Source: Sphaerisporangium corydalis (GTDB taxonomy: Bacteria; Actinomycetota; Actinomycetes; Streptosporangiales; Streptosporangiaceae). From it: DNA of 64,000 nucleotides. Of this stretch, positions 9,499-17,605 are shown in pieces (positions within the stretch are counted from its first letter, which is position 1; every line of letters starts with the position of its first letter). The DNA is taken from NCBI RefSeq assembly GCF_025506355.1, contig NZ_JANZYP010000054.1:1-64000 (forward strand), written 5' to 3'. The notes below the pieces were generated by a model. It did not search any database, was not told the DNA's origin, and saw nothing but the letters and a program-made list of their open reading frames with translations. The position numbers were made by a program, and so were the translations under genes.

Positions 9499-9684
9499 CC
9501 ACCCCGGCGCGCCGCCCCCGGTAAATGAAATTTCAAGGATTGAACCGAAAGCCGGGCGCGCTCGTGATGGTAGGTGTTCGCAACCCGGCATCGCCCGGCC
9601 GGAGGGCAGGGATCCGCTCTCCACGCGAGGGGGTCGCGTCAACACCGAGACGATGCGGGCCGGATCTGCCACGGGGGTAGACGA

Positions 9685-11649
9685 TTGAAAAGCTTACGGG
9701 AGCTCGCGGGGAACCCGGCCGTGCGCGAGGACGGCGTCGAGGTCTCCCTGCGGGCGGGAGAGAACGCGCTGCACGTGGACGGCGACCTGCGGACCGCGCG
9801 CAAATGGTTCGACAGGGCCTACCGCGAAGGCGAACGCCAGGGGGAGAGCCGCGCGATGGCCCGCGCGGCCCTCGGCCTCGGCGGGCTGTGGGTGCACGAG
9901 CACCGCACCGCCGCCGACGCCGGCTTCGTCCGCGCGCGCCAGCGGCGCGCCCTGTCGCTGGTCGACCCCAGGTCCCACCTGGCGCTCCGGCTGCGCGCCA
10001 GGCTCGCCGGCGAGGAGGACTACGCCACCGGCGCCCACGACCACGTCCTGGCCCTGGTGGCCGAGGCCAGGCGCGCGGGCGACCCGGTGGCGCTGGCCGA
10101 GACGCTCAGCCTGGCCCACCACTGCGTCCTCGGCCCCGGGCACGGGGCCCTGCGGCTGGACCTGGCCCAGGAGATGATCGGCGAGGCGGCGCGCACCGGC
10201 CGCCGCAGCGACCTGCTCATGGGCCTGATGTGGCACACCGTCGACCTGTTCCTCGAGGCCGACCCGCACGCCGAACGCCGCATGGAGGAACTGCGCGGCC
10301 ACCTCGCCCGGCAGAACCACCTGGCCGTCGAGTTCGTCGTCAGCGCCATCGAGGTGATGCTCAGCGTCCGCGCCGGCCGGCTGGCGCACGCCGAGGCGCT
10401 GGCGGCCACCTGCGCCGAGCGCGGCAGGACGGTCGGCGACCTCGACGCCACCGGCTGGCACGGCGCCCACATGGCGGCCATCCGCTGGTACCAGGGCCGG
10501 CTCCCCGAACTGGTGCCGATGCTGTCGGAACTGGTGAACTCCCCGACGCTCAGCCAGGCCGACAACTCCTACTTCGCGGCCCTCGCGGTGGCGGCGGCCA
10601 CCGCCGGGGACCGCCGCCTGGCCGCCGGCGCGCTGGCCCGGCTGTGCGGCGGCGACCTGGCCCGCCTGCCCCGCTCCAGCAGCTGGCTGATGTCGATGTA
10701 CGGCGTGGTGGAGGCGGCCAACGTGCTCGGGGACGCCGAGACCGCGGCCCAGGCGTACGCGCTGCTGCTGCCGTACGCCCGGCGCCCGGTCATCGCCAGC
10801 CTCGGCGTGGTGTGCCTGGGCTCGGTCCAGCACTCCCTCGGGGTGGCCGCGCTCACCACCGGCGAGGTCGGCAGGGCCGTGGAGCACCTGACCGTGGCCG
10901 TCCGCGACAACCTCGCCCTCGGGCACTGGCCGGCCGTGGTCCTGTCGCGCTCGCGCCTCGGGCAGGCGCTCACGCTGCGCCACGGGGCCCGCGACGAGGG
11001 CGCGCGGCGCGAGCTGGACATGGCCGCCCAGGACGCGGCGGCGCTCGGCATGATCCCGCCCGCCGGGCCCGCGACCGGCCCGGCGGGCGGCACCGCCGCC
11101 GACCCCGGCGAGCGGCCCCCGGTGGCGCAGTGCCGGCGCCGGGGCCGGCAGTGGCGCATCGAGCTGGGCGGCCGGGTGGTCCTGGTGGACCACAGCGTGG
11201 GGATGCGGCACCTGGCGACGCTGCTGGCCAACCCCGGGTACGACATCCGCGCCACCGACCTGGCCGCCGGCCCGGTGCTCCCGGGCACCGCGGCGGCCGA
11301 CGACGCGGCGTCGGACCAGCCGGTGCTGGACGAGGTGGCCAAGGCCGAGTACAAGCGGCGGCTGGCCCAGCTGCAGGCCGAGATCGACGAACTGGAGGCC
11401 AGGGACGAGCGGCGGCGCGCCGCCGAGCTGAGCGCCGAACGGCAGTGGCTGATCGAGGAGCTGGCCGCCGCCACCGGCATGGGCGGGCGGGCCCGCCGGT
11501 TCAACGGCAACGACGAACGGGCCCGCCTGGCGGTCGGCAAGGCCATCAGGCGGGCGCTGAACCGCATCATGGAGGCCGACCCCGTCATCGGGGGCGAGCT
11601 GCGGGCCACCGTCCAGACGGGCGTCCGCTGCTGCTACCGCCCCGGCTGA
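9685..11649 (+). CDS. TPR-like protein with conserved actinobacterial C-terminal domain
   Basis: This soluble, helical protein has about 654 residues. Residues 1-470 consist of Ala/Leu-rich helical pairs like a degenerate tetratricopeptide array. The last 170 or so resemble a domain I know from the C-termini of actinobacterial AAA/LuxR-like regulators: a WRIELGGRVVLVDHSVGMRHLATLLANPG strand-helix segment, a coiled-coil stretch (KAEYKRRLAQLQAEIDELEARDERRRAAEL) and a terminal RARLAVGKAIRRALNRIMEADPVIGGEL. No ATPase or HTH domain is present, so this may be a signalling adaptor. TTG at 9685 is chosen because GGGGG precedes it and the upstream frame has aberrant composition. Codon 4 is TTA, rare in such genomes. 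Confidence 0.65.
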   Translation: MKSLRELAGNPAVREDGVEVSLRAGENALHVDGDLRTARKWFDRAYREGERQGESRAMARAALGLGGLWVHEHRTAADAGFVRARQRRALSLVDPRSHLALRLRARLAGEEDYATGAHDHVLALVAEARRAGDPVALAETLSLAHHCVLGPGHGALRLDLAQEMIGEAARTGRRSDLLMGLMWHTVDLFLEADPHAERRMEELRGHLARQNHLAVEFVVSAIEVMLSVRAGRLAHAEALAATCAERGRTVGDLDATGWHGAHMAAIRWYQGRLPELVPMLSELVNSPTLSQADNSYFAALAVAAATAGDRRLAAGALARLCGGDLARLPRSSSWLMSMYGVVEAANVLGDAETAAQAYALLLPYARRPVIASLGVVCLGSVQHSLGVAALTTGEVGRAVEHLTVAVRDNLALGHWPAVVLSRSRLGQALTLRHGARDEGARRELDMAAQDAAALGMIPPAGPATGPAGGTAADPGERPPVAQCRRRGRQWRIELGGRVVLVDHSVGMRHLATLLANPGYDIRATDLAAGPVLPGTAAADDAASDQPVLDEVAKAEYKRRLAQLQAEIDELEARDERRRAAELSAERQWLIEELAAATGMGGRARRFNGNDERARLAVGKAIRRALNRIMEADPVIGGELRATVQTGVRCCYRPG

Positions 11650-11746
11650 CCCGCCCGGCGACCCGGGCCCCCTTCCCCACGCGGCGCCCGGGGGGCGGCG
11701 GCCCGGGGGAACGTGACCCTTGATGCGCGGCGCCCGGGGGCGGGGG

Positions 11747-12382
11747 TCAGGGCTCGGCGTGGCGGTCCAGGCCGAGGGTGGCGATGAGGTCCTCGTGGAG
11801 CTCGAACCAGACGCGGTGGCAGGAGTCGACGTCGGTGCGGTCGACCCAGGAGCCGTCCCCGGCCCTGGCGCGCGCCAGGGCCGAGGCGAACCGGGTGTCG
11901 TACCCGCCGAACCGGGTCAGCACGCCCGCGAGCCGGCCGGCGAGCGGCGTGAGCGCGCGCCCGATGACGGCGAGCTCGTGCAGGACCCCGGCGTCCCAGC
12001 CGGGGTCGGAGTGGTCGTTGACGGCGAGCCGGTCGCCGCCGGTGGGCCGCAGCTGCCAGTCGGTGCAGGCCCCCAGCAGCAGGGCGTTCAGCGGGAGGAA
12101 TCCTCGGTAGACCGCGCGGACCTCCTCGGCGCCGCCGGCGTCGCCGAGCTCGGCCGCCAGCCGGCGCTCGTCCTCGGCCCGCCCCGGCCCGGTCAGCGAC
12201 CAGCCGCCGGTGCCGGCGAAACTGGTGTGCTCGACCCAGCCACGCGCCTCGGCGTCCAGCAGCACCTCCTCGGTCCTGGCCACATCGAGCCCGTACCGGC
12301 GAGCGATCACCGGGGTGCCGGCGTACCCGGTGACGCGCACGGCGTGCAGGACCAGCAGCTCGGGCGCGGACTCGCGCGTCAC
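11747..12382 (-). CDS. Conserved actinobacterial protein, probable wHTH-type co-regulator
   Basis: This 211-residue protein starts at a GTG overlapping the stop of the upstream HTH gene (GTGA), so the pair is probably translationally coupled. The N-terminal 70 residues (PELLVLHAVRVTGYAGTPVIARRYGLDVARTEEVLLDAEARGWV) look like a winged helix-turn-helix, and ends with a SWSLTGPGR-like wing. The C-terminal 110 residues form a helical domain with conserved WQLRP, DRTDVDSCHRVWFELHEDLIATLG. I have seen this family next to PEP-dikinase-like genes, as here. Its biochemical role is not known to me; effector sensing or acceptor binding are only guesses. Confidence 0.6.
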   Translation of the reverse strand: MTRESAPELLVLHAVRVTGYAGTPVIARRYGLDVARTEEVLLDAEARGWVEHTSFAGTGGWSLTGPGRAEDERRLAAELGDAGGAEEVRAVYRGFLPLNALLLGACTDWQLRPTGGDRLAVNDHSDPGWDAGVLHELAVIGRALTPLAGRLAGVLTRFGGYDTRFASALARARAGDGSWVDRTDVDSCHRVWFELHEDLIATLGLDRHAEP

Positions 12383-12783
12383 GAGCCGGCGTCCTGCCGT
12401 GCCGTCAGGCGCGTGTAGCGCTGCTGGCACGCCTGCGGGGAGTTGAACCCCATCGTGTGCGCCATCTGCGCCCAGGTCAGCCCCGCGCTCCTGGCCACGA
12501 ACAGCAGGGCGGACTCGAGCCCCTCGACCTCCTCGCGCGCGGCGGGCAGCAGCGCGAGCGCGCTCAGGATGTCCTGCGGGCCCAGCTCGGCGCTGCGCCA
12601 CACGGCGAACTGCATCAGGTCGACCGCCGACGGCGGGGCCGGCGGGGGCCGCCACGGGCGGGGGCCGAGCCGGTCCGCGCCCAGGCCGGACAGACGCTCA
12701 CGCGCGTCCTGCTCACGGCGGGCCTGGGCGTGGTCGGCGTGCATGGAGCGGGCGATGTCCTGCTTGCGCGGCATGCGACCCAT
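12379..12783 (-). CDS. Small HTH DNA-binding protein, divergent from PEP dikinase
   Basis: This basic protein has about 134 residues. Its first 40 are charged (PRKQDIARSMHADHAQARREQDARERL). The C-terminal 80 contain a helix pair and an HTH-like segment, AGLTWAQMAHTMGFNSPQACQQRYTRL, in the style of SANT/Myb or sigma-4-like recognition helices. It reads away from the dikinase gene, and a tandem palindrome sits between them, so autoregulated repression or activation of both units is likely. The start could be ATG 12783 or ATG 12774; neither has a clear ribosome site. Confidence 0.65.
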   Translation of the reverse strand: MGRMPRKQDIARSMHADHAQARREQDARERLSGLGADRLGPRPWRPPPAPPSAVDLMQFAVWRSAELGPQDILSALALLPAAREEVEGLESALLFVARSAGLTWAQMAHTMGFNSPQACQQRYTRLTARQDAGS

Positions 12784-12793
12784 GATGGAGAAT

Positions 12794-12820
12794 CAACATA
12801 TTGTTGTCAACATTTTGTTG
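12794..12820. promoter_or_regulatory. Tandem CAACA-N3-TGTTG operators
   Basis: Two consecutive 13-bp inverted repeats, CAACATATTGTTG (12794-12806) and CAACATTTTGTTG (12808-12820), are spaced exactly 14 bp apart. They lie 10 bases from one start codon and 13 from the other. The AT-rich block is striking in this background and the repetition argues against chance. The adjacent HTH protein is the obvious candidate ligand (inference). Confidence 0.65.
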
Positions 12821-12833
12821 AAAGGCGTGATCC

Positions 12834-14057
12834 ATGCTCGTCCCCCTCGCGCGGGCCGCCGCCGCCACCTGCGGGGGCAAGGCCGGCGCGCTCGGCGCGC
12901 TGCTCCGCGCGGGCCTGCCGGTCCCCGACGGCTTCGTCGTCCCGTTCGCCGCCTACCGCGCCGCCGCCCGCGACCTGGACCCCGCGACGGCCGGCGACCC
13001 CGGCGCGACCCGGCGGGCGATCGAGGCCCGTCCGGTCGACGCCGCCGTGGCCGTCGCCCTGGGACGCGCGCTCGCCGCGCTCGGCGACCCGCCCGTGGCG
13101 GTGCGGTCTTCGGCGGCCGGCGAGGACACCGGCCAGGCGTCGGCGGCCGGCCAGCACGAGAGCTTCCTGGCCGTGCGCGGGACCGGCCAGGTCGCCGGCG
13201 CCGTACGCGCCTGCTGGGCCTCGCTGCTGTCCCCACGGGCCATCGCCTACCAGGACGGGCGGCACTCCGGCGAGGCGGTGATGGCCGTCATCGTCCAGCG
13301 CCATCTGGACGCCGAGGTGTCGGGGGTCATGTTCACCCCCGCGCGCCCCGGCGAGGCGACCCGCATCGAGGCGTCCTTCGGCCTCGGCCCCAGCGTCGTC
13401 GAGGGCAGGGTCACCCCGGACGCCTACCGCGTCGCCGCCGGCGGGACGGTCACGCGCACCGTCGCGGGCAAACCGACCCGCCTCGACCGGCGCGGCACCG
13501 GGCTGGTCGTCAGTGACGTGCCCGCCCGCGACCGCGACCGGCCGGCGCTCGACGACGCGACCGCCACGCTCCTGGCCGGGCTGGGCGACAGGATCGCCGC
13601 CGTCCTCGGCGGGCCGCGGGACATCGAGTGGGCGATGGCCGGCGGACGCGCCTGGATCCTGCAGGCCCGGCCGGTCACCGCCGCACCCCCGCCCCAGCCC
13701 CCGCCGCCGCCCGCCGGTGTCCAGGACGCCCCGGCCGCCACGCTCACCGGGACACCGGGCAGCCGGGGGACCGTCACCGGCACCGCCAGGATCGTCGGCG
13801 GCCCCGGCGACTTCGCGCGCGTGCGCGCCGGCGACATCCTCGTCTGCCCCTTCACCGACCCCGCCTGGACACCGCTGCTGCGCCTCGCCGCCGGCGTGGT
13901 CACCGAGACCGGAGGCGTGCTGTCCCACGCCGCGATCGTCGCCCGCGAGCACGCCATCCCCGCCGTCCTCGGCGTCCCCGGCGCGACGAGCAGGCTGCGC
14001 GACGGCACCCTCGTCACCCTGGACGGCGCCGCCGGCACCGTCACGGCGCACCCGTGA
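12834..14057 (+). CDS. Compact PEP/pyruvate-dikinase-like enzyme (ATP-grasp plus phosphohistidine domain)
   Basis: This 407-residue protein resembles PEP synthase and rifampin phosphotransferase at both ends. Residues 1-285 form a PPDK-type ATP-grasp domain (GGKAGALGALLRAGLPVPDG, VRSSAAGEDTGQASAAGQHE, and IEWAMAGGRAWILQARPVT). A Pro-rich linker at 284-299 leads to the swivelling phosphohistidine domain, with the predicted phospho-accepting His365 in ETGGVLSHAAIVAREHAIP. Rifampin phosphotransferases and PEP synthases are about 800-870 residues and carry a large acceptor-binding domain, which is absent here. The acceptor is therefore unknown and may be bound by a partner. GAAAGG lies eight bases before the ATG. 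Confidence 0.85.
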   Translation: MLVPLARAAAATCGGKAGALGALLRAGLPVPDGFVVPFAAYRAAARDLDPATAGDPGATRRAIEARPVDAAVAVALGRALAALGDPPVAVRSSAAGEDTGQASAAGQHESFLAVRGTGQVAGAVRACWASLLSPRAIAYQDGRHSGEAVMAVIVQRHLDAEVSGVMFTPARPGEATRIEASFGLGPSVVEGRVTPDAYRVAAGGTVTRTVAGKPTRLDRRGTGLVVSDVPARDRDRPALDDATATLLAGLGDRIAAVLGGPRDIEWAMAGGRAWILQARPVTAAPPPQPPPPPAGVQDAPAATLTGTPGSRGTVTGTARIVGGPGDFARVRAGDILVCPFTDPAWTPLLRLAAGVVTETGGVLSHAAIVAREHAIPAVLGVPGATSRLRDGTLVTLDGAAGTVTAHP

Positions 14058-14127
14058 GCCGCCACCGCAAATCCCGTTCGGAAGGAGAAGGGGGACCGGC
14101 CCGCGCGGGCACCGCCCCCGACCGCGG

Positions 14128-14730
14128 ATGAGCACGCGACACCTCTACCTGGCACGCCACGGCGCGGCCGACGCGTTCGGGCGGCTCACCGACATCGGGC
14201 ACCGGCAGGCCGGCCTGCTGGGCGAACGGCTCGCCGGCCTGCCGGTCGAGACCGTGTGGCACTCCCCGCTGCCGCGCGCCGCCGCCAGCGCCCGCGAACT
14301 CGCCCGGCACCTGCCGGACGTGCCCGTGGCCGAGGCCGCCGAACTCGTCGACCACGTGCCCTACGTCCCCGCCGCCGCCGAGACGCCCCCGTCCTGGACC
14401 GGATTCTTCGACGGCTTCGACGACGCCGAGGCGGCCTCGGGCCACCGGCTCGCCGAGGCCCTGGTCGCCCGGTTCGCCACCGCCGGCCCGGCCACCCGGC
14501 CCGTCACCCACGAGGTCCTGGTGACGCACGCCTACCAGATCGCCTGGCTGGTGCGGCACGCGCTGGACGCGCCGCCGTCGCGGTGGCTCGGCCTGAACAG
14601 CGCCAACACCGCGCTGACCGTGATCGAGTACCGCGACGCCCTGCCGCCTGCGATCGTGATGTTCAACGACATGAGCCACCTCCCGCCCGGCCTGCGCTGG
14701 ACCGGGTTCCCCGGCGGCACCCGGCCGTGA
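14128..14730 (+). CDS. Histidine phosphatase family protein
   Basis: This 200-residue phosphoglycerate-mutase-like protein has the N-terminal catalytic LARHG motif (phospho-His) and the conserved second His in VLVTHAYQIAWLV. Such enzymes remove phosphate from small molecules or proteins through a phosphohistidine intermediate. It follows the compact dikinase by 70 bases on the same strand, which suggests a paired kinase and phosphatase, but no shared substrate can be named. The ATG at 14128 directly precedes the catalytic motif, as usual in the family. Confidence 0.88.
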   Translation: MSTRHLYLARHGAADAFGRLTDIGHRQAGLLGERLAGLPVETVWHSPLPRAAASARELARHLPDVPVAEAAELVDHVPYVPAAAETPPSWTGFFDGFDDAEAASGHRLAEALVARFATAGPATRPVTHEVLVTHAYQIAWLVRHALDAPPSRWLGLNSANTALTVIEYRDALPPAIVMFNDMSHLPPGLRWTGFPGGTRP

Positions 14731-14866
14731 ACCGGCTCCCCGGCCTCTCGGCACCCGCCGGGCACTGTCACAGCTCGCGGGGAATTACGACATTTAATGT
14801 GCATTTTCCCGGGGCTTTGGCGGAACCTCACCCCTTGGGCGCGATGCTCGGGGGAAGGAGGTACCC

Positions 14867-15367
14867 GTGACCCACAAAATGACCCGGCCGCGGCCACGCA
14901 TCGTCGTGGGCGTGAGCCACTCCCCCGCGGCGACCGCCGCACTGCTCTGGGCACTCGGCGAGGCCCGCCTGCGAGGCGCGATCGTCCAGCCCGTGCACGC
15001 CTGGCAGTGGTCGGGCCAGCACCGCGCGTCCTACGCGCCGATGGAGACCTGGCGCTCCCACGACGAGGAGTACGAGGAGGCCAGGGAACAGACACGCGGC
15101 ATCGTCGCCCTGTCCGCCCCCGCGATCGAACCCATCGTGGCGCACGGCCCCCCCGCCCAGGTGCTGCTGAACCACTGCGAGGACGCCGAGATGCTCGTGC
15201 TCGGCATCCGCAGGACCGACCCCGGCGCCCCCGCGGCCGCCAACCCGGTGATCGCCGCCTGCATGATGGGGGCCCGCTGCCCCGTCGTGGTCGTGTCCCC
15301 CCACACCGTCGCCGTCCCGGCGTTCCACGCCTACGACGTGTCCCTCACCGGGGCGCGGACCGGCTGA
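14867..15367 (+). CDS. Universal stress protein (UspA family), divergent nucleotide loop
   Basis: This 166-residue single-domain UspA fold begins PRIVVGVSHSPAATAALLWALGEARLRGA and ends MMGARCPVVVVSP. The usual G-2x-G-9x-G-S/T ATP loop is poorly kept: GIRRTDPGAPAAANPVIAACMMG replaces the canonical GSRGxGGF-like stretch, so nucleotide binding is doubtful. A strong AAGGAGG site lies five bases before GTG 14867. The upstream gap holds a perfect palindrome ACATTTAATGT at 14790-14800. The 3' end overlaps the convergent ltrA-like gene by 23 bases. Confidence 0.88.
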   Translation: MTHKMTRPRPRIVVGVSHSPAATAALLWALGEARLRGAIVQPVHAWQWSGQHRASYAPMETWRSHDEEYEEAREQTRGIVALSAPAIEPIVAHGPPAQVLLNHCEDAEMLVLGIRRTDPGAPAAANPVIAACMMGARCPVVVVSPHTVAVPAFHAYDVSLTGARTG

Positions 15368-16544
15368 CACCGGCCGTCTCGACGGCGATGAGCGCGCCCA
15401 GCACGACCACCGCCCCCGCCGATCCGGCGAGCGGGGGCAGCAGACCGGCGACCGGCGCGGCCGCGAGGAGCACGCCGGTCGCCACCAGCCGGGGACGGCC
15501 CGGCGCGCCGTGCGTGCGGCGCTGGAACAGCAGCAGCCCGGCCAGGTACAGCGCGAGACCGCCGAACAGCGGAAGCGCGTAGAAGGCGCCCAGCGGCTCA
15601 CCGTCCCCCGCATGCGCCAGCACGCCCTCCACCCCGAGGGCGGCCAGCACGATCCCGGCCACGACGGGGAAATGCCCGTAGGTGTACGCCTCGACCGCCA
15701 GGTCGACCCTGGCCGGGCCGCTCTCCCCGGCGAGCCGGCGCTCGGCCGCGACCGACACCACATCGAAGTACAGCCACCACAGGCAGACCGCGACGGCGAC
15801 ACCGAGAACGGCCGCCAGCAGCAGCGGCCCGCTGACGGGCCGCCCGGCGGCGCCGGCCCCGATGGCGACGATCGACTCGCCGATGGCCAGGATGACGAAC
15901 AGGCCGTGCCGCTCGGCCAGGTGCGCCGGGCTGCGCAGCCGCCAGCCGCCGCCTCTGGCGGTGAGGTAGATGCCGAGCCAGTCCACCACCAGCGCGGCGG
16001 TGAACAGCGGCGTCTGCGCCCAGCCGCCCAGCAGCGCCCCCGACACCAGCAGCGCCGCGCCCGCCGTCATCGGCAGCCAGGTGATCACGACCTGGCGGCG
16101 CAGCCCGGCGTCACCGCCGGCGACCTTGGCGTAGACCGCGAGGTGCACGCAGCGGACCAGCAGGTAGGCGCACACCAGCACCACAGGGCCGTTCAGGCCG
16201 CCGGGCGCGTCGTCCCACGCCTCGGGGATGGTCAGGGCGACCACGAACATCGCCGCCATCGCGACGACCATCCCCGCCCGCACGAACCCCTCGTCGGCCC
16301 GCGAATGGTTCCCCAGCCACGTGTACCCCGACCAGGTCCCCCACAGCAGCGCCAGCACCAGCAGCCCCCGCAGGACGCCGTGGGCGCCGTGCTCCCCGGC
16401 CATGTAGGCGGTGACCCGCGTGACCGCGAAGACGTACACCAGGTCGAAGAAGAGCTCGAAGGGGGTCGCCCGATGGTCCTCGCCGGTGGGGCGGACGACC
16501 GGGAACCCCTTGACGCGCCGCCGGGACAGATCCTGCTCAACCAC
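15345..16544 (-). CDS. Low temperature requirement protein A (LtrA) family membrane protein
   Basis: This 399-residue polytopic membrane protein starts with the LtrA signature TPFELFFDLVYVFAVTRVTAYMAG. A conserved mid-protein HLAERHGLFVILAIGESIVAIG and about ten hydrophobic segments follow. The family is named from a Listeria cold-growth locus; its molecular role is unsettled. The GTG start overlaps the end of the WYL regulator by eight bases, so the two are probably co-transcribed. The final C-terminal residues overlap the convergent UspA gene. Confidence 0.92.
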   Translation of the reverse strand: MVEQDLSRRRVKGFPVVRPTGEDHRATPFELFFDLVYVFAVTRVTAYMAGEHGAHGVLRGLLVLALLWGTWSGYTWLGNHSRADEGFVRAGMVVAMAAMFVVALTIPEAWDDAPGGLNGPVVLVCAYLLVRCVHLAVYAKVAGGDAGLRRQVVITWLPMTAGAALLVSGALLGGWAQTPLFTAALVVDWLGIYLTARGGGWRLRSPAHLAERHGLFVILAIGESIVAIGAGAAGRPVSGPLLLAAVLGVAVAVCLWWLYFDVVSVAAERRLAGESGPARVDLAVEAYTYGHFPVVAGIVLAALGVEGVLAHAGDGEPLGAFYALPLFGGLALYLAGLLLFQRRTHGAPGRPRLVATGVLLAAAPVAGLLPPLAGSAGAVVVLGALIAVETAGVSRSAPR

Positions 16545-17550
16545 GGGCGACGCCCTCCGGTGCCGTCGGCCCGAGCGACGGGCCGTACAAAGCGGACAGA
16601 TCCGCCACCGTGGCGGCGATCATGGAGCGCAGCTCCGGCGGGTCGAGCACCTCCACGCTCGCCCCCATCCGCAGCAGCAGCCAGCAGGCGTGCCTGACCG
16701 ACTCGATGGGCAGCCGCAGCACCCGCCGGCCGTCCTCGCCCGGCGGCCCGGCGGAGGCCAGCGCGGCATCGGCCGGCCGGGAGCCCACGGTGAACCGCAG
16801 CATCTCCTCGGCGCCCGGCGCCAGCCGCACGCTCGCCTCCGCCGTGTACATCCGGTCGGCGAACTCGGCCGAGTAGGCCTGCCAGAAGGCCGTGAGGTCG
16901 AAGTCCTCCGGGCGGGCGAACGGGACGGGCAGCACCTCGGCGGTGACGATCCGGGACACCCGGTAGGTGCGCGGCGCCGCGTCCGCGGGCGCGGCCACCA
17001 GGTACCACGAGCCCCCCTTCAGCACCAGCCCGTACGGCCGGACCTGCCGCACCACCTCGGCCGGGCCCCAGCGCCGGTAGAGCATGCGGATCTCGCGCCC
17101 CTCCCACACCGCGTCGGCGACCCGCCCGAGGTGCGGCACCTCGTCGGCGGCGCGGTACCAGCCGGGCACGTCCATCAGGAAACGCTCCCGCATGCGGGAG
17201 GCGTGCGAGCGCGGCTCGGGGGGCAGCGCCGACAGCAACTTGAGCTCCGCGGCGGCGGCCACCTCGGCCAGGCCTAGCTGGGCCGCAGGGCCCGGCAGCC
17301 CGGCCAGGAACAGCGAGGACGCCTCCTCGGAGGTCAGGCCGTTGAGCCGCGTGCGGTAGCCGTCCAGGAGCTGGTAGCCGCCCGTGGGGCCGCGGTCGGC
17401 GTACACCGGGACACCGGCCGACGACAGCGCCTCCACGTCGCGGTACACGGTGCGCACCGACACCTCCAGCTCCTCCGACAGCTCGGCGGCCGTCATCCGG
17501 CCGCGTGCCTGGAGGAGGAGCAGCAGGGACAGGAGCCGGCTCGCGCGCAT
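16537..17550 (-). CDS. HTH/WYL domain transcriptional regulator
   Basis: This 337-residue regulator has an HTH_11-type N-terminus (SRLLSLLLLLQARGRMTAAELSEELEVSVRTVYRDVEAL) followed by the GVPVYADRGPTGGYQLLDGYRTRL wing. Its WYL ligand-sensing domain contains GSWYLVAAPADAAPRTYRVSRI, and a WCX-like C-terminus follows. WYL domains are thought to sense nucleotides or single-stranded DNA. The gene lies upstream of and overlaps the LtrA gene, its likely target, and diverges from the DeoR gene across a 55-base spacer. Confidence 0.92.
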   Translation of the reverse strand: MRASRLLSLLLLLQARGRMTAAELSEELEVSVRTVYRDVEALSSAGVPVYADRGPTGGYQLLDGYRTRLNGLTSEEASSLFLAGLPGPAAQLGLAEVAAAAELKLLSALPPEPRSHASRMRERFLMDVPGWYRAADEVPHLGRVADAVWEGREIRMLYRRWGPAEVVRQVRPYGLVLKGGSWYLVAAPADAAPRTYRVSRIVTAEVLPVPFARPEDFDLTAFWQAYSAEFADRMYTAEASVRLAPGAEEMLRFTVGSRPADAALASAGPPGEDGRRVLRLPIESVRHACWLLLRMGASVEVLDPPELRSMIAATVADLSALYGPSLGPTAPEGVARG

Positions 17551-17591
17551 GCCGCCCAGTCTCCCTGATTTGCCAAACAAACACCAAAAAT

Positions 17592-17603
17592 GTTCATATG
17601 AAC
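17592..17603. promoter_or_regulatory. Perfect 12-bp palindrome GTTCATATGAAC, candidate DeoR operator
   Basis: The palindrome ends two bases before the DeoR start codon and lies in the 55-base spacer shared with the WYL gene, inside an AT-rich patch. Autoregulation by the DeoR protein is the simplest reading, though the WYL regulator cannot be excluded. Confidence 0.5.
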
Positions 17604-17605
17604 GC

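Noticed and set aside
9574-9684. An N-terminal extension of the TPR protein from GTG 9574
   Set aside because: The 37 extra codons are His/Arg/Gly-rich with atypical composition, while TTG 9685 has a nearby G-rich ribosome site and opens normal helical sequence.
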